Shown piece by piece: positions 23,251 through 30,967 of a stretch of 32,306 nucleotides of DNA (its first letter is position 1; every line of letters starts with the position of its first letter). Position numbers and translations under genes: made by a program. The DNA comes from Fibrobacter succinogenes. GTDB taxonomy: Bacteria > Fibrobacterota > Fibrobacteria > Fibrobacterales > Fibrobacteraceae. The notes beneath the pieces were generated by a model that searched no databases, was not told the DNA's origin, and saw only the letters and a list, made by a program, of their open reading frames with translations. The DNA is taken from NCBI GenBank assembly GCA_902776765.1, contig CACYRP010000033.1, positions 1 to 32,306 of the forward strand, read 5' to 3'.

Positions 23251-23303
23251 CTTAGGTTGGTGAGCTTGCCGAACCACGCGGCTATAGACGAGAGACGAGA
23301 GAA
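23251..23303. repeat. Inverted copy of the 18.7-kb intergenic repeat, ending at the hisI start codon
   Basis: AGGTTGGTGAGCTTGCCGAA (23254-23273) and TAGACGAGAGACGAGAG (23285-) are reverse complements of sequences at 18662-18698 and around 18873-18889. The GAGAGACGAGAGAA tract directly precedes the hisI ATG and supplies its only purine-rich ribosome-binding-like sequence. Confidence 0.65.
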
Positions 23304-23651
23304 ATGAAATTCGAAGAATTAATCAAAGAAGTAAAGTTTGAAGTGGAATTCGGTGGCGAGAAGCTCGCACCGGCAATCGTCCAAGATGCCGACAAAGGCG
23401 ACGTGCTGATGATGGCATGGATGAACGAAGAAGCCCTCCGCCGCACACACGAATGTGGCGAAATGGTGTTCTGGAGCCGAAGCCGTAAAGAATACTGGCA
23501 CAAAGGCGATACCAGCGGAAATGTAATGACCGTCGTAGAATGGGCCGCCGACTGCGACAGCGACGCCCTGCTTTTCAAAGTGCGAATGAAGGGGCCGCAA
23601 GTCGCTTGCCACACAGGCGCCCGCAGTTGCTTCTTTAAAACATGCGATTAA
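23304..23651 (+). CDS. hisI: Phosphoribosyl-AMP cyclohydrolase
   Basis: Opens the adenine ring of PR-AMP in histidine biosynthesis (third step), a Zn/Mg enzyme of the cytoplasm. The 115-residue protein is a stand-alone HisI without a HisE domain. Signatures are [39 protein letters not shown], the metal-binding DCDSDAL and CHTGARSCF. The ATG at 23304 gives the standard length. The upstream GAGAGACGAGAGAA is part of a dispersed repeat. Other his genes are not nearby, so it is an orphan locus 67 bp after proA. A bidirectional terminator follows. Confidence 0.96.
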   Translation: MKFEELIKEVKFEVEFGGEKLAPAIVQDADKGDVLMMAWMNEEALRRTHECGEMVFWSRSRKEYWHKGDTSGNVMTVVEWAADCDSDALLFKVRMKGPQVACHTGARSCFFKTCD

Positions 23652-23684
23652 GAGATTCCGCCAGTGGCGGGTTGCAATTATACA

Positions 23685-23722
23685 AAAATGGCTCGGCACT
23701 CAAACGCCGAGCTATTTTATTT
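23685..23722. terminator. Bidirectional terminator between hisI and the converging lipoprotein gene
   Basis: A GCTCGGC/GCCGAGC stem (23691-23697 and 23706-23712) has an A-rich left flank and a T-rich right flank, so T runs follow on both strands. It lies between convergent stop codons. Confidence 0.85.
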
Positions 23723-23737
23723 TATGCACTTACAATT

Positions 23738-24397
23738 TTATTCGCAATCGAGGCAAGTCCATTCGACAATGCCATCGCCATTACCATCAAAACGCTCGCG
23801 AGTATATTTTTCAATATCAATGAGGAACCCGATTTCACCGGCATTTTCGGTGCAGCAACCATCACAATCGCTGTCGGAGCACATGTCATAAACGACAGCG
23901 TCAATCGTCGAACCGTTCATGCGCAACCGGAACGTTTTTAACTTGTACGTATCCCAGTCTTTTTCGTGGACCGCAATGATATTGTGCTGACTCACCCATT
24001 CTTCGGATTTTTGGCCTTCGACACCTGCAAAATAGCCAGCCCATGTGCAGCCATTGTATTCGATGCATTCTTCGCTACCCGGGTCCGGCCAAGACGTGTA
24101 CCACGTGAGATTCGCCTGATGCCAGACGGTGTCTGCTGTTGCAGATGAGGATTGCACACCACCGGCCTCGCTTGACGAAGATTCCGTAACATTGTCAACG
24201 CTTGAAGAGGACTGCGCGATGTTTTCAACGCTAGAAGACGAAGATTCTGCAGCATCAACACTTGATGACGATTCCACAGCATCCGCATCACTTGAAGAAT
24301 ACTGCGCAGAATTCCACACATTGGAAGAATTTTCACCAGTGCATGCCAACAGAGCAAGCACACCCAAAGCGGCAAATATTTTAAAAGTTTTCATCAT
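23738..24397 (-). CDS. Lipoprotein with poly-Ser repeat linker and expansin/RlpA-like C-terminal domain
   Basis: 219 residues with a lipoprotein signal peptide ending LALLAC (Cys19) followed by TGENSS. Residues about 30-88 are a linker of four to five imperfect 10-12-residue units, each with SSSS followed by VDAAE/VENIAQ/VDNVTE/EAGGVQ. The C-terminal 130 residues contain LTWYTSWPDPG, CTWAGYFAG, NIIAVHEKDWDTY, RLRMNGSTIDAVVYDMC, CDGCC and FLIDIEKYTRERF, ending GDGIVEWTCLDC. This order resembles double-psi beta-barrel proteins (expansin, barwin, RlpA), whose members bind or loosen polysaccharide; that assignment is by eye. Ten Cys in the mature part suggest a disulfide-rich extracytoplasmic domain. 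It has its own promoter box at 24426-24433 and converges on hisI. Confidence 0.78.
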   Translation of the reverse strand: MMKTFKIFAALGVLALLACTGENSSNVWNSAQYSSSDADAVESSSSVDAAESSSSSVENIAQSSSSVDNVTESSSSEAGGVQSSSATADTVWHQANLTWYTSWPDPGSEECIEYNGCTWAGYFAGVEGQKSEEWVSQHNIIAVHEKDWDTYKLKTFRLRMNGSTIDAVVYDMCSDSDCDGCCTENAGEIGFLIDIEKYTRERFDGNGDGIVEWTCLDCE

Positions 24398-24425
24398 CTC
24401 ATATCCAACATTAAATTTTCAATTT

Positions 24426-24433
24426 TAAGTATA
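24426..24433 (-). promoter_or_regulatory. -10/-7-like box TATACTTA of the poly-Ser lipoprotein gene
   Basis: Reading the minus strand, AAATTTCTATACTTA repeats the AAATTTCTATnTTT context seen before the GH2-type gene and proA. It lies 28 nt before the ATG and begins 8 nt after the stop of the upstream gene. Confidence 0.4.
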
Positions 24434-24441
24434 GAAATTTC

Positions 24442-25716
24442 CTACCACAACTCGACGCCCAAACCCAGAGCAAAGGTATGTCGAACAACGCCCATGCTTT
24501 TGGAATCATTACAGCATTCATCATCCAGAGAGCTAATTTGCATCATATACTTAAAGCGAAGTGTAAAGGCAAAGGACAAGTCTCCAATATAATTTGGTTT
24601 TGTCGCATAAAAACGGTAATCAACATTGCTCCCCCACAGGAATTCTGCAAAAGGACCGTTAGTCAAAAGGTTATAGTAATAAGTCGCCGAGCCTCCAATA
24701 AAAGGTTCAACACGCAAATATTTTGAATCATAGACGATTACACCGCAATATGCGCCCATTGTCAATTCTTCCAAATTTTCCGAAACATCTTGATCAAGCA
24801 CCTTTTTCAGCAATTCAGGTTTATTCTTTGCGTAATCATATAGCGTTATCAATCCATAAGACGTAAACCAGTTCAAGCTGATCCGGCTTCGCCGAAAATT
24901 CAAGTCAAACAGGAAAGATGTACCCATTTTATCGTCTAGGTAATCCGACGCTTCACCGCCAAGCATACCAATCCACTTATAAAAATGGACACCGAATCCC
25001 CCCGTATAATATTTATGGGCAAACGGATCCTCACGAAACAGCCTCGTCCGATCCATATACTTTTGCACAAAAGGAATAATATCATCCTTTAAATAAGCGC
25101 TATGCTCCGATGAAGGATAATTTTTCACAAAAGACTTTGCGGAAACGAGAAAATCTTCTGCACACGAGGTATCTGCAACAACACCATAAAAACGGGTTGT
25201 TTTATCAATAGTTGTAAATTGAATGTTCAAGACAAGTTCCAAGAATTGCAATGTCCTATACAAGTCCTTGTATTCTTGCTTTACATCTGCAATTTCAATA
25301 TTCGCATATATGGAATCTGCAACTTTTTTATCAAGAGACGAGAATCCGTGAATCAGATAATCATGAAGTTCATCTTCAACAGAAAAGCGTTTTTGTTTCG
25401 GGCCTTCGTAATTTTTGTCTAAAACAATTCTGCTAATTTCGCTATACGCACCAATCGCATCTTCATAGCGTTTAAGTTTCATATTCGCTAAATATTCTTC
25501 ATAATAATTTAGCGGAGCTCCATTATCGATATTTTGCTTCAAATAGTCATAAGCCGTTCCTGCGCGATCCATGTCACCCGATTGTAAAGACACCAACAAA
25601 GCTTCACGCGCTCGCAAGAACAAAGCCTTTTTAGAAACCTGCGATGGATCAACAGCCCAAAGGTTTGCGACAGTAAAAAAGAACAACACAAGAAACAGCA
25701 ACGAGCGGATTTTCAT
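24442..25716 (-). CDS. Outer-membrane beta-barrel protein, array member A1
   Basis: 424 residues with a signal peptide MKIRSLLFLVLFFFTVANLWA cut before VDPSQ. The N-terminal half (about 22-225) is helical and TPR-like (RAREALLVSLQSGDMDRA, YEEYLANMKLKRYEDAI). The C-terminal half begins at the family motif HKYYTGGFGVHFYKW and alternates as a beta-barrel, with VYDSKYLRVEPFIGG, and ends FALGLGVELW; a terminal aromatic residue is typical of proteins assembled by BAM. It is closest to the adjacent A2 protein. It begins 9 nt after the A2 stop, where AGGGGTG serves as ribosome-binding site, and is the last gene of the operon. The family is not one I can name; function unknown. Confidence 0.8.
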   Translation of the reverse strand: MKIRSLLFLVLFFFTVANLWAVDPSQVSKKALFLRAREALLVSLQSGDMDRAGTAYDYLKQNIDNGAPLNYYEEYLANMKLKRYEDAIGAYSEISRIVLDKNYEGPKQKRFSVEDELHDYLIHGFSSLDKKVADSIYANIEIADVKQEYKDLYRTLQFLELVLNIQFTTIDKTTRFYGVVADTSCAEDFLVSAKSFVKNYPSSEHSAYLKDDIIPFVQKYMDRTRLFREDPFAHKYYTGGFGVHFYKWIGMLGGEASDYLDDKMGTSFLFDLNFRRSRISLNWFTSYGLITLYDYAKNKPELLKKVLDQDVSENLEELTMGAYCGVIVYDSKYLRVEPFIGGSATYYYNLLTNGPFAEFLWGSNVDYRFYATKPNYIGDLSFAFTLRFKYMMQISSLDDECCNDSKSMGVVRHTFALGLGVELW

Positions 25717-25725
25717 AAAGCACCC

Positions 25726-26997
25726 CTACCAGAGTTCAACACCTAAGCCCAAGCCAAATGTATGGCGAACGGCACTGAATTTTTTGCCATCGTTGCAGCA
25801 ATTTTCTTTCAGAGACCCTAGATGCATCATGTATTTCAAGCGTAAACTGAATGCCCAAACGTTATCTTCAGCACTCGTTTGCGGTGAAGTGTAAAAGCGA
25901 AAATCAACATTGCTCCCAAACATAAATTCAGGCACCAACGTTGTATTTACAAGATGTTCATAGAACATGGACGAGAATCCAATAAAAGGTTCGACACGCA
26001 AATACCTGGAATCATAAGTCACAAATCCAACATTCGAACCGAATGTCCAGTTTTCTTTATCACCAAACACATCGATACCATCATTACGCCTTGTCTTCAC
26101 ATCGCACTTGTTAAAGTTGTAATGCGAAATAAAACCGAATTGCAAAAACACATTCAGGCTCACCCTTTTCACACGGAAATCAAACCCGAACATAAAAGGG
26201 GAACCTGTTTCATAGTTCAAGTAATCAGCGGCTTCGCCCGCCATAAAGCCCAATGCCGTATACAAATAAAATCCAAAGCCGCCCGTGTAATATTTGTGGG
26301 CCAACGGATCCTTGGCAAACTGATTTCGTTTATCGACAAGTCCTTGCAACGGCGGAATCACAACATCCTTTAAGTAAGATGCATGTTCCGAAAACGGATA
26401 ATTTTCAACAAAGGCCTTGGCAAGGCCAAGAAATTCCTCAGCCGACGATTTATCAAGCTGGAAATCAAATACAAAAGACGAGTTCATTGTATTTGCGATT
26501 ACAGACCGCAACACGAAATAATCAAAATGAAGCAAGGTCTTGTAAAGCAACTTGTTCATTTGCTTGATATCCGAAGAATCGACTCGGGCGCACAAAGAAT
26601 CAACCATTCGTTTGTCCAAACTTTCACCACGCAGCAAATATTGACTCAATCGGTCTTCGACATTTTTACGATTGGGCGACTCTCTTACATAAGACGAATC
26701 CAACAGATTGCGGTGCAAATCGGCATAAAGCACAACGCCATCTTCAAAACGCCCGATTTCAAAATCCGCCAAGAACTCTTCTTGCTCTGTTAACGGGGCA
26801 CCATTGGCTGCATTTTCTTTCAAGTAATCAAGTGCTTGCGCAGCACGTTCCAAATTTCCTTTTTTCAAAGCATCCAACATCGCTTCGCGCGCACGCTGGT
26901 ACAGTTCAATTTTCGACGGTTGCGAAAAATCTTGCGCCCAAAGGCTCGTCGAAGCAGCGCAAATCAACAACAGCAAAAAGAAAATACGATTTATCAT
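25726..26997 (-). CDS. Outer-membrane beta-barrel protein, array member A2
   Basis: 423 residues from the ATG at 26997; a TTG at 27009 gives four extra residues before an otherwise standard signal peptide. The signal MINRIFFLLLLICAASTSLWA is cut before QDFSQ. The N-terminal domain parallels A1 (RAREAMLDALKKGNLERAAQALDYLKENAANGAP against the same pattern there), followed by HKYYTGGFGFYLY, the repeated VTYDSRYLRVEPFIGFSS and the C-terminus FGLGLGVELW. A1 and A2 form one subfamily. It lies 28 bp downstream of member B1 in the same direction, so it is co-transcribed. The role is unknown; the fold suggests a periplasmic helical domain joined to a barrel in the outer membrane. Confidence 0.8.
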   Translation of the reverse strand: MINRIFFLLLLICAASTSLWAQDFSQPSKIELYQRAREAMLDALKKGNLERAAQALDYLKENAANGAPLTEQEEFLADFEIGRFEDGVVLYADLHRNLLDSSYVRESPNRKNVEDRLSQYLLRGESLDKRMVDSLCARVDSSDIKQMNKLLYKTLLHFDYFVLRSVIANTMNSSFVFDFQLDKSSAEEFLGLAKAFVENYPFSEHASYLKDVVIPPLQGLVDKRNQFAKDPLAHKYYTGGFGFYLYTALGFMAGEAADYLNYETGSPFMFGFDFRVKRVSLNVFLQFGFISHYNFNKCDVKTRRNDGIDVFGDKENWTFGSNVGFVTYDSRYLRVEPFIGFSSMFYEHLVNTTLVPEFMFGSNVDFRFYTSPQTSAEDNVWAFSLRLKYMMHLGSLKENCCNDGKKFSAVRHTFGLGLGVELW

Positions 26998-27025
26998 AAA
27001 GCTTTTCAAAGTTCAATCAACTGTT

Positions 27026-28330
27026 TTACCAGAAATAAATTCCGAGGCCAAAGTTCATGAAAAAGCCCGTACCATCCCCCTTAAAACGGTAATGATTAAA
27101 ATCAATATTCGAAAAACCTAGCTTTCCAACAAGAGAGAAACTAGTAAAATTCTCTCTTGACACCAAGAAGAATGCCGTTATAAATTTGAAATCGACATTC
27201 ACCGCAGCCGTAAACGAATAAGGACCGTCATCATTACCGAATGCAGTCGATTCATAATCAGATATACCAGGAGCGCCCTTGCGCCCTTCTAATTCCATAA
27301 AAGACTTGCCCCATGCCATATAAGGGCGAACTTTTAAATAACGGCTATCATACGCAACAAGCCCAAGTCCCAATTCATAAGTGTGCATACCCGTAAAGCC
27401 GTTGTTGACAAGTTCAAACAAAAGCGCAAACCTTTTGAACTGGGTATAAAGTTCAATGTTTATGGGAAGGTCATTGGCCTTATAAAGATCTTTTCGGTAC
27501 AAATTATCAAAACCAGTTCCCGTTCCAAACGTAAGGAATAGAGCATTAATTCCAAAGCCGCCAGAATAAAGCTTTCTCTGGATAATATTTTCTTTTTGTT
27601 CCTTACGATTTTGCATGGCAAATTCAAACATATCCATTCGCGTGAGCGGCGAAAGAATACTGTTCTTTATCCAATGCGCATCGGGATCGTTCGGTGCATT
27701 TTCTAAGAATGATTCCGAAAGATGACGAACTAGCTTCCCCACTTCTTCATCTTTGTAAGCATCGCGAAGGAGCAAAAGTATTTTGAGCTTATCCCTCTTG
27801 AGTTTGGGGAGTTTCATTAGGACTTCATTATTCAATGAATAGTAAACGTTTTTCTCGCCGTAACTTTCAATAGCATTTCTAACATATAAATCCAAGCCGT
27901 CGCCTTCAGCAACGAGCGGCCTTTTATCAAAGCGTGTCGTATCAAAAACATTATGGTAGTAATCCAGGAGCATATCTAGCAACTTCCCATATTTTTTCGA
28001 TTCGATGTAAATTACTTGTTTTTCTACGACTCTTGCAGGAATAACGCTATGAGATTCCATCGTCAATAGCTGATCCATATATTTTTCAACGAGAACATAG
28101 TCCTTGGATTTCAAGGCTTCAAGAACTTGCTCACGTGCAACATAAACCGGTTCCATTTCCGACGGAACATTCATCAAACTTTGTTCAAACTCATTTAAAC
28201 TTTGAGAATTATTTTCGGCAGGCTTATCCGTCATCAAGCTTTTTTCGAAATCGCTAAAGTCACTTTTCGAAACACTCTGAGACCAAGCCATCAAAGCACA
28301 CAAAATTACCAAAAGGCCAATTTTTCTCAT
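27026..28330 (-). CDS. Outer-membrane beta-barrel protein, array member B1
   Basis: 434 residues with signal peptide MRKIGLLVILCALMAWS and then two copies of an S-x-x-x-FEQSLM/FEKSLM motif (SDFSDFEKSLM, SLNEFEQSLM). The helical region (about 60-255) is followed by KLYSGGFGINALFL, PINIELYTQFKRFALLFELVNNGF, VAYDSRYLKVRPYMAWG and the C-terminus FMNFGLGIYFW. It matches the C-terminal two thirds of the 526-residue protein at 29055-30635 better than A1 and A2 (shared PINxExYxQxKRF). Its ATG overlaps the stop of the RcsF/DUF4156-like lipoprotein gene by 4 nt (ATGA), so the two are translationally coupled. That pairing matters because the same two parts are fused in the 29055 gene. Confidence 0.8.
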   Translation of the reverse strand: MRKIGLLVILCALMAWSQSVSKSDFSDFEKSLMTDKPAENNSQSLNEFEQSLMNVPSEMEPVYVAREQVLEALKSKDYVLVEKYMDQLLTMESHSVIPARVVEKQVIYIESKKYGKLLDMLLDYYHNVFDTTRFDKRPLVAEGDGLDLYVRNAIESYGEKNVYYSLNNEVLMKLPKLKRDKLKILLLLRDAYKDEEVGKLVRHLSESFLENAPNDPDAHWIKNSILSPLTRMDMFEFAMQNRKEQKENIIQRKLYSGGFGINALFLTFGTGTGFDNLYRKDLYKANDLPINIELYTQFKRFALLFELVNNGFTGMHTYELGLGLVAYDSRYLKVRPYMAWGKSFMELEGRKGAPGISDYESTAFGNDDGPYSFTAAVNVDFKFITAFFLVSRENFTSFSLVGKLGFSNIDFNHYRFKGDGTGFFMNFGLGIYFW

Positions 28331-28704
28331 TTATCAGCCTCACCGGGAAGATAGTAAAGGTCAACAAGGAACCAAACGCACGTATTAAAGGTACCACGAT
28401 ACGTTCCCATATTCTTAACAAACACAAAATTAGCGCCCAGGTCTCGCGCGGTATTTTGGAAATACGTCAAGCCCTCTTCTTCAGAACAGCCCTTCCCTTC
28501 AATCGAGCCATTTTGCATTGTCGTCACGAACTCCGCATTTTCAGGCACCAGCGGAACATAAGAAGCAAATAAAATCGTGACAGCAGCATCAGGAGAAAGA
28601 GGCTTACGCGGTTGTAATTTTTGAGCGCTAGCAGACGGACTTGTATTCGCACACCCCACCAAAATAACGAATAACGCTACAATAATTAGCTTGTATTTTT
28701 CCAT
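28327..28704 (-). CDS. RcsF/DUF4156-like lipoprotein
   Basis: 125 residues with a lipobox VILVGC (start ATG at 28704; a TTG one codon earlier is the alternative). The mature part has VTILFASYVPLVPENAEFV, then a Cys (GKGCSEEEG), a helix TYFQNTARDLGANFVFVKN and a second Cys (NTCVWF). The pattern of an early strand, Cys, NxAxxxGANxVxV and Cys is that of RcsF and DUF4156 envelope lipoproteins. It is homologous to residues about 20-135 of the protein at 29055-30635. Its start overlaps the SMR transporter stop (TGATG) and its stop overlaps the B1 start (ATGA), so three genes are coupled. I infer that it works together with the B1 barrel protein. Confidence 0.75.
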   Translation of the reverse strand: MEKYKLIIVALFVILVGCANTSPSASAQKLQPRKPLSPDAAVTILFASYVPLVPENAEFVTTMQNGSIEGKGCSEEEGLTYFQNTARDLGANFVFVKNMGTYRGTFNTCVWFLVDLYYLPGEADK

Positions 28705-29036
28705 CAATGCACATCCATTTTCGAAAATAAATTCAGCACCACGACCCCTGTTACAATCAGGAACAAGCCAATATAAGCTCCAATATCGGGCACCTGCTTA
28801 AACACTACTATACCAATTATAGTGATTAAGGCGACCCCAAGCGCAGACCAAGTCGCATAAGCAACAGCCACAGGAATCACCTTGAGGCATACGCTCAAGA
28901 AATAGAGCGAAGCCACATAGCAGATGAGCGAAGCTACGCTCGGAACAATTCGAGTAAATTGTTCCGACATTTTTAGCAGAGTCGTGCCTGCGGTTTCAAG
29001 TACAATTGCAAGTAGCAACATCAAGTAATACAACAC
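28704..29036 (-). CDS. Small multidrug resistance (SMR) transporter, EmrE-like
   Basis: A four-helix inner-membrane proton antiporter subunit of the SMR family, acting as a dimer on quaternary or guanidinium-type cations. Starting at GTG 29036 gives exactly 110 residues, with the essential Glu at position 14 (LLLAIVLETAGTTLLK) as in E. coli EmrE. It also places GGAG 7 nt before the start; a GTG at 29042 would be too close to that site. Other matches are SEQFTR, PSV, ICYVAS, the VAYATWSALGVALI signature and VTGVVVLNLFS. It lies between two barrel-protein genes and is coupled to the lipoprotein downstream, an unusual place for an SMR gene. The substrate is unknown. Confidence 0.92.
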   Translation of the reverse strand: MLYYLMLLLAIVLETAGTTLLKMSEQFTRIVPSVASLICYVASLYFLSVCLKVIPVAVAYATWSALGVALITIIGIVVFKQVPDIGAYIGLFLIVTGVVVLNLFSKMDVH

Positions 29037-29054
29037 AAGCACACTCCTTTTTTA

Positions 29055-30635
29055 TTACCAGAAATAAACGCCAAGGCCAATTGCAAAAAATGCACCAAAG
29101 CCACTCCCCTGCGTCACCGGATACCCTTCTTCCAAATCCAATTGAGAAAGGCCAAATTTTCCGACAACAGAGAATGACGTAAACTTCGAATTCGAACCAA
29201 ACAAATACGCAGTTCCAAACTTATAGTCTACATTCACGCCCAGCGTAAAGGCTGTATTCCTATCAGGACTTTCGTAGCTTTCTCCTGCCGGGTATCCGTA
29301 ATAAGTGGAATGGTCATAATCATCATGTGTAGAATCATAGAATGGATTTGTTGTAGAACCGTTAAAAATGCAACCACTAAAGCCCACATACGGACGAATT
29401 TTCAAATTACGGCTATCGTACACCACATAGCCAAAGGAAAATCCCAAATTCATAACGCCCTTAAGCGCAGAATTAATGAGTTCACCTGAAATCGAGAATC
29501 GCTTTATCTGCAAATAAATTTCTGCATTGATAGGATAGCTTTCAGGTTTGACCATGTCTTCGCGATAATAGCCATCGTAGCCAAAGCCACCACCCAAGAA
29601 ATAAACATTGACACCAAAGCCACCGGTATATAATTTATTCTCAATTTTCGTTTCTTTATTTTCCGTGCGGTCTTTTTCAAACTGTTCCTTAAAGTTCGCA
29701 CGATTCAAAGGTTCAAGAATACTTTTCTGCACCCATTCAGCATCCGGGTGAGCCGCATCTTTTTGTACAAACTCATACGCAAAATATTTTGTTTCGTCCA
29801 AAGCTTTACGATTCCAATATGTCAAAGGCAAATGCAGAAGCAACATCATTTCACGCATTTCGGAATCGTCTAAATCAGAATTAGCTATATCCTTTACCAT
29901 TTCCCCATAAAGCGTTTGCGAAGCCACCTTGTTGATGTACTTCTTCGTTTGCGCCATCAAGGAATCATTTCCCGCATACACAACATCTTGGAAATTCAAA
30001 GGATCATACGCATTCTTGAAAGTCTTTATCAACAACTGGAGCATGGCTCGATACATTTTCAATTCATGGTAAATGCCAAACTTTTCGGCATCATGAATTC
30101 CACGCACTGAATTTGGCGGCAGGCCATCGAGTTCAGCAATCTTTTGAGAAACCTCCGCTGTATCACCACGACGATAAGCATCAAGCAATTCATCGCGTAT
30201 TTTAATAACAGACTCCAGTCCAGATGAATCTACATCCATCGGAGCCTGCTTAAAATCACCCAATTCAACTTTAAGCAAATCGGCTCTCGCTCTTTTGCAC
30301 TGAACCGATTCAATAAGGCCACTCGAAAAACGGCTTGAAGGCACGAAAACGTCCTTAATATAAACCAAGTTTGCGCCAACAGAACGAGCCGCATTCTTCA
30401 GTTCATCTGCAGAATTTTCAACGCAATTTCCAGAACCGGAAGTTTCTACCGTTCCCAAATACGTATTCTCTTGAGGAATTACCGGAATTTCAGTCGCATT
30501 CACGACAAGCACAAAAGCATTTGAATCCAGCGGAGTCGGTTTCGCCGGAGCGTTCAAAAGCATATACGGAGCAGAACTGCAAGCGGCTAGCGCAAAAGCG
30601 CAAACGGCAAAAAACAAGTGGCAAAGAAACTTCAT
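29055..30635 (-). CDS. RcsF/DUF4156-like lipoprotein domain fused to outer-membrane beta-barrel (member B2)
   Basis: 526 residues with a lipoprotein signal ending ALAAC (Cys19) and then SSAPY. Residues about 20-135 match the separate lipoprotein at 28327: VNATEIPVIPQENTYLG, Cys in GSGNCVENS, the helix LKNAARSVGANLVYIKD and Cys in VQCKRARADLL. The remaining part matches barrel protein B1: a helical region (about 145-330) and then KLYTGGFGVNVYFLGG, PINAEIYLQIKRFSISGEL, VVYDSRNLKIRPYVGFSG and the terminal FAIGLGVYFW. The ATG at 30635 is 3 nt from the upstream stop and has GAGGGATG upstream. The next gene downstream (SMR) starts 18 nt after. An anchored lipid and a barrel in one chain would give two outer-membrane attachments. 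Confidence 0.82.
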   Translation of the reverse strand: MKFLCHLFFAVCAFALAACSSAPYMLLNAPAKPTPLDSNAFVLVVNATEIPVIPQENTYLGTVETSGSGNCVENSADELKNAARSVGANLVYIKDVFVPSSRFSSGLIESVQCKRARADLLKVELGDFKQAPMDVDSSGLESVIKIRDELLDAYRRGDTAEVSQKIAELDGLPPNSVRGIHDAEKFGIYHELKMYRAMLQLLIKTFKNAYDPLNFQDVVYAGNDSLMAQTKKYINKVASQTLYGEMVKDIANSDLDDSEMREMMLLLHLPLTYWNRKALDETKYFAYEFVQKDAAHPDAEWVQKSILEPLNRANFKEQFEKDRTENKETKIENKLYTGGFGVNVYFLGGGFGYDGYYREDMVKPESYPINAEIYLQIKRFSISGELINSALKGVMNLGFSFGYVVYDSRNLKIRPYVGFSGCIFNGSTTNPFYDSTHDDYDHSTYYGYPAGESYESPDRNTAFTLGVNVDYKFGTAYLFGSNSKFTSFSVVGKFGLSQLDLEEGYPVTQGSGFGAFFAIGLGVYFW

Positions 30636-30637
30636 AG

Positions 30638-30874
30638 CTATTCATCCCTCAAAAAAATCCAAACATTATCCGCGCAAACGTACACTTTTTTTTCGAAAAA
30701 ATGATCGTACGTAACAGCAAGCCCTTCCGCCGAAGCATTGCACTTAGGCAACTCTTTGACAGTTTGGCTCGATGACATTGTTTTGGGATATTTTCCAGAA
30801 GGATTGATTCCTTTGTCGGCGTAGCAACCGAACAGCAAGGCACAGGCAAGGGGGATAAAGTATTGAATTCTCAT
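30638..30874 (-). CDS. Small lipoprotein with Fibrobacter-type C...EG...VCxxxxW domain
   Basis: 78 residues with lipobox LLFGC (Cys17). After a Ser/Lys-rich spacer comes ELPKCNASAEGLAVTYDHFF, then KKVYVCADNVWIFL. The layout C-N-x-x-x-E-G followed by Y-x-C-x-x-x-x-W recurs in Fibrobacter surface proteins as I recall it. It is the first gene of the barrel-protein operon, 3 nt before the fused gene. A CTATATTG sequence (30903-30910, minus) about 28 nt upstream may be a promoter box. No Shine-Dalgarno sequence is evident. Function unknown. Confidence 0.65.
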   Translation of the reverse strand: MRIQYFIPLACALLFGCYADKGINPSGKYPKTMSSSQTVKELPKCNASAEGLAVTYDHFFEKKVYVCADNVWIFLRDE

Positions 30875-30927
30875 AGCGAAACGTTATTGTAATTATTAAA
30901 TACAATATAGTTCTTTTCGCACAATAC

Positions 30928-30960
30928 AAAAAAAAGAACCCGTTTCCGGGTTCCTTTTTT
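30928..30960 (-). terminator. Terminator of the glycyl-tRNA synthetase gene (works on both strands)
   Basis: GAACCCG-TTTC-CGGGTTC has an eight-A run on the left and T6 on the right. On the minus strand it lies downstream of glyS, after the repeat element. Confidence 0.85.
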
Positions 30961-30967
30961 AAAGTCT

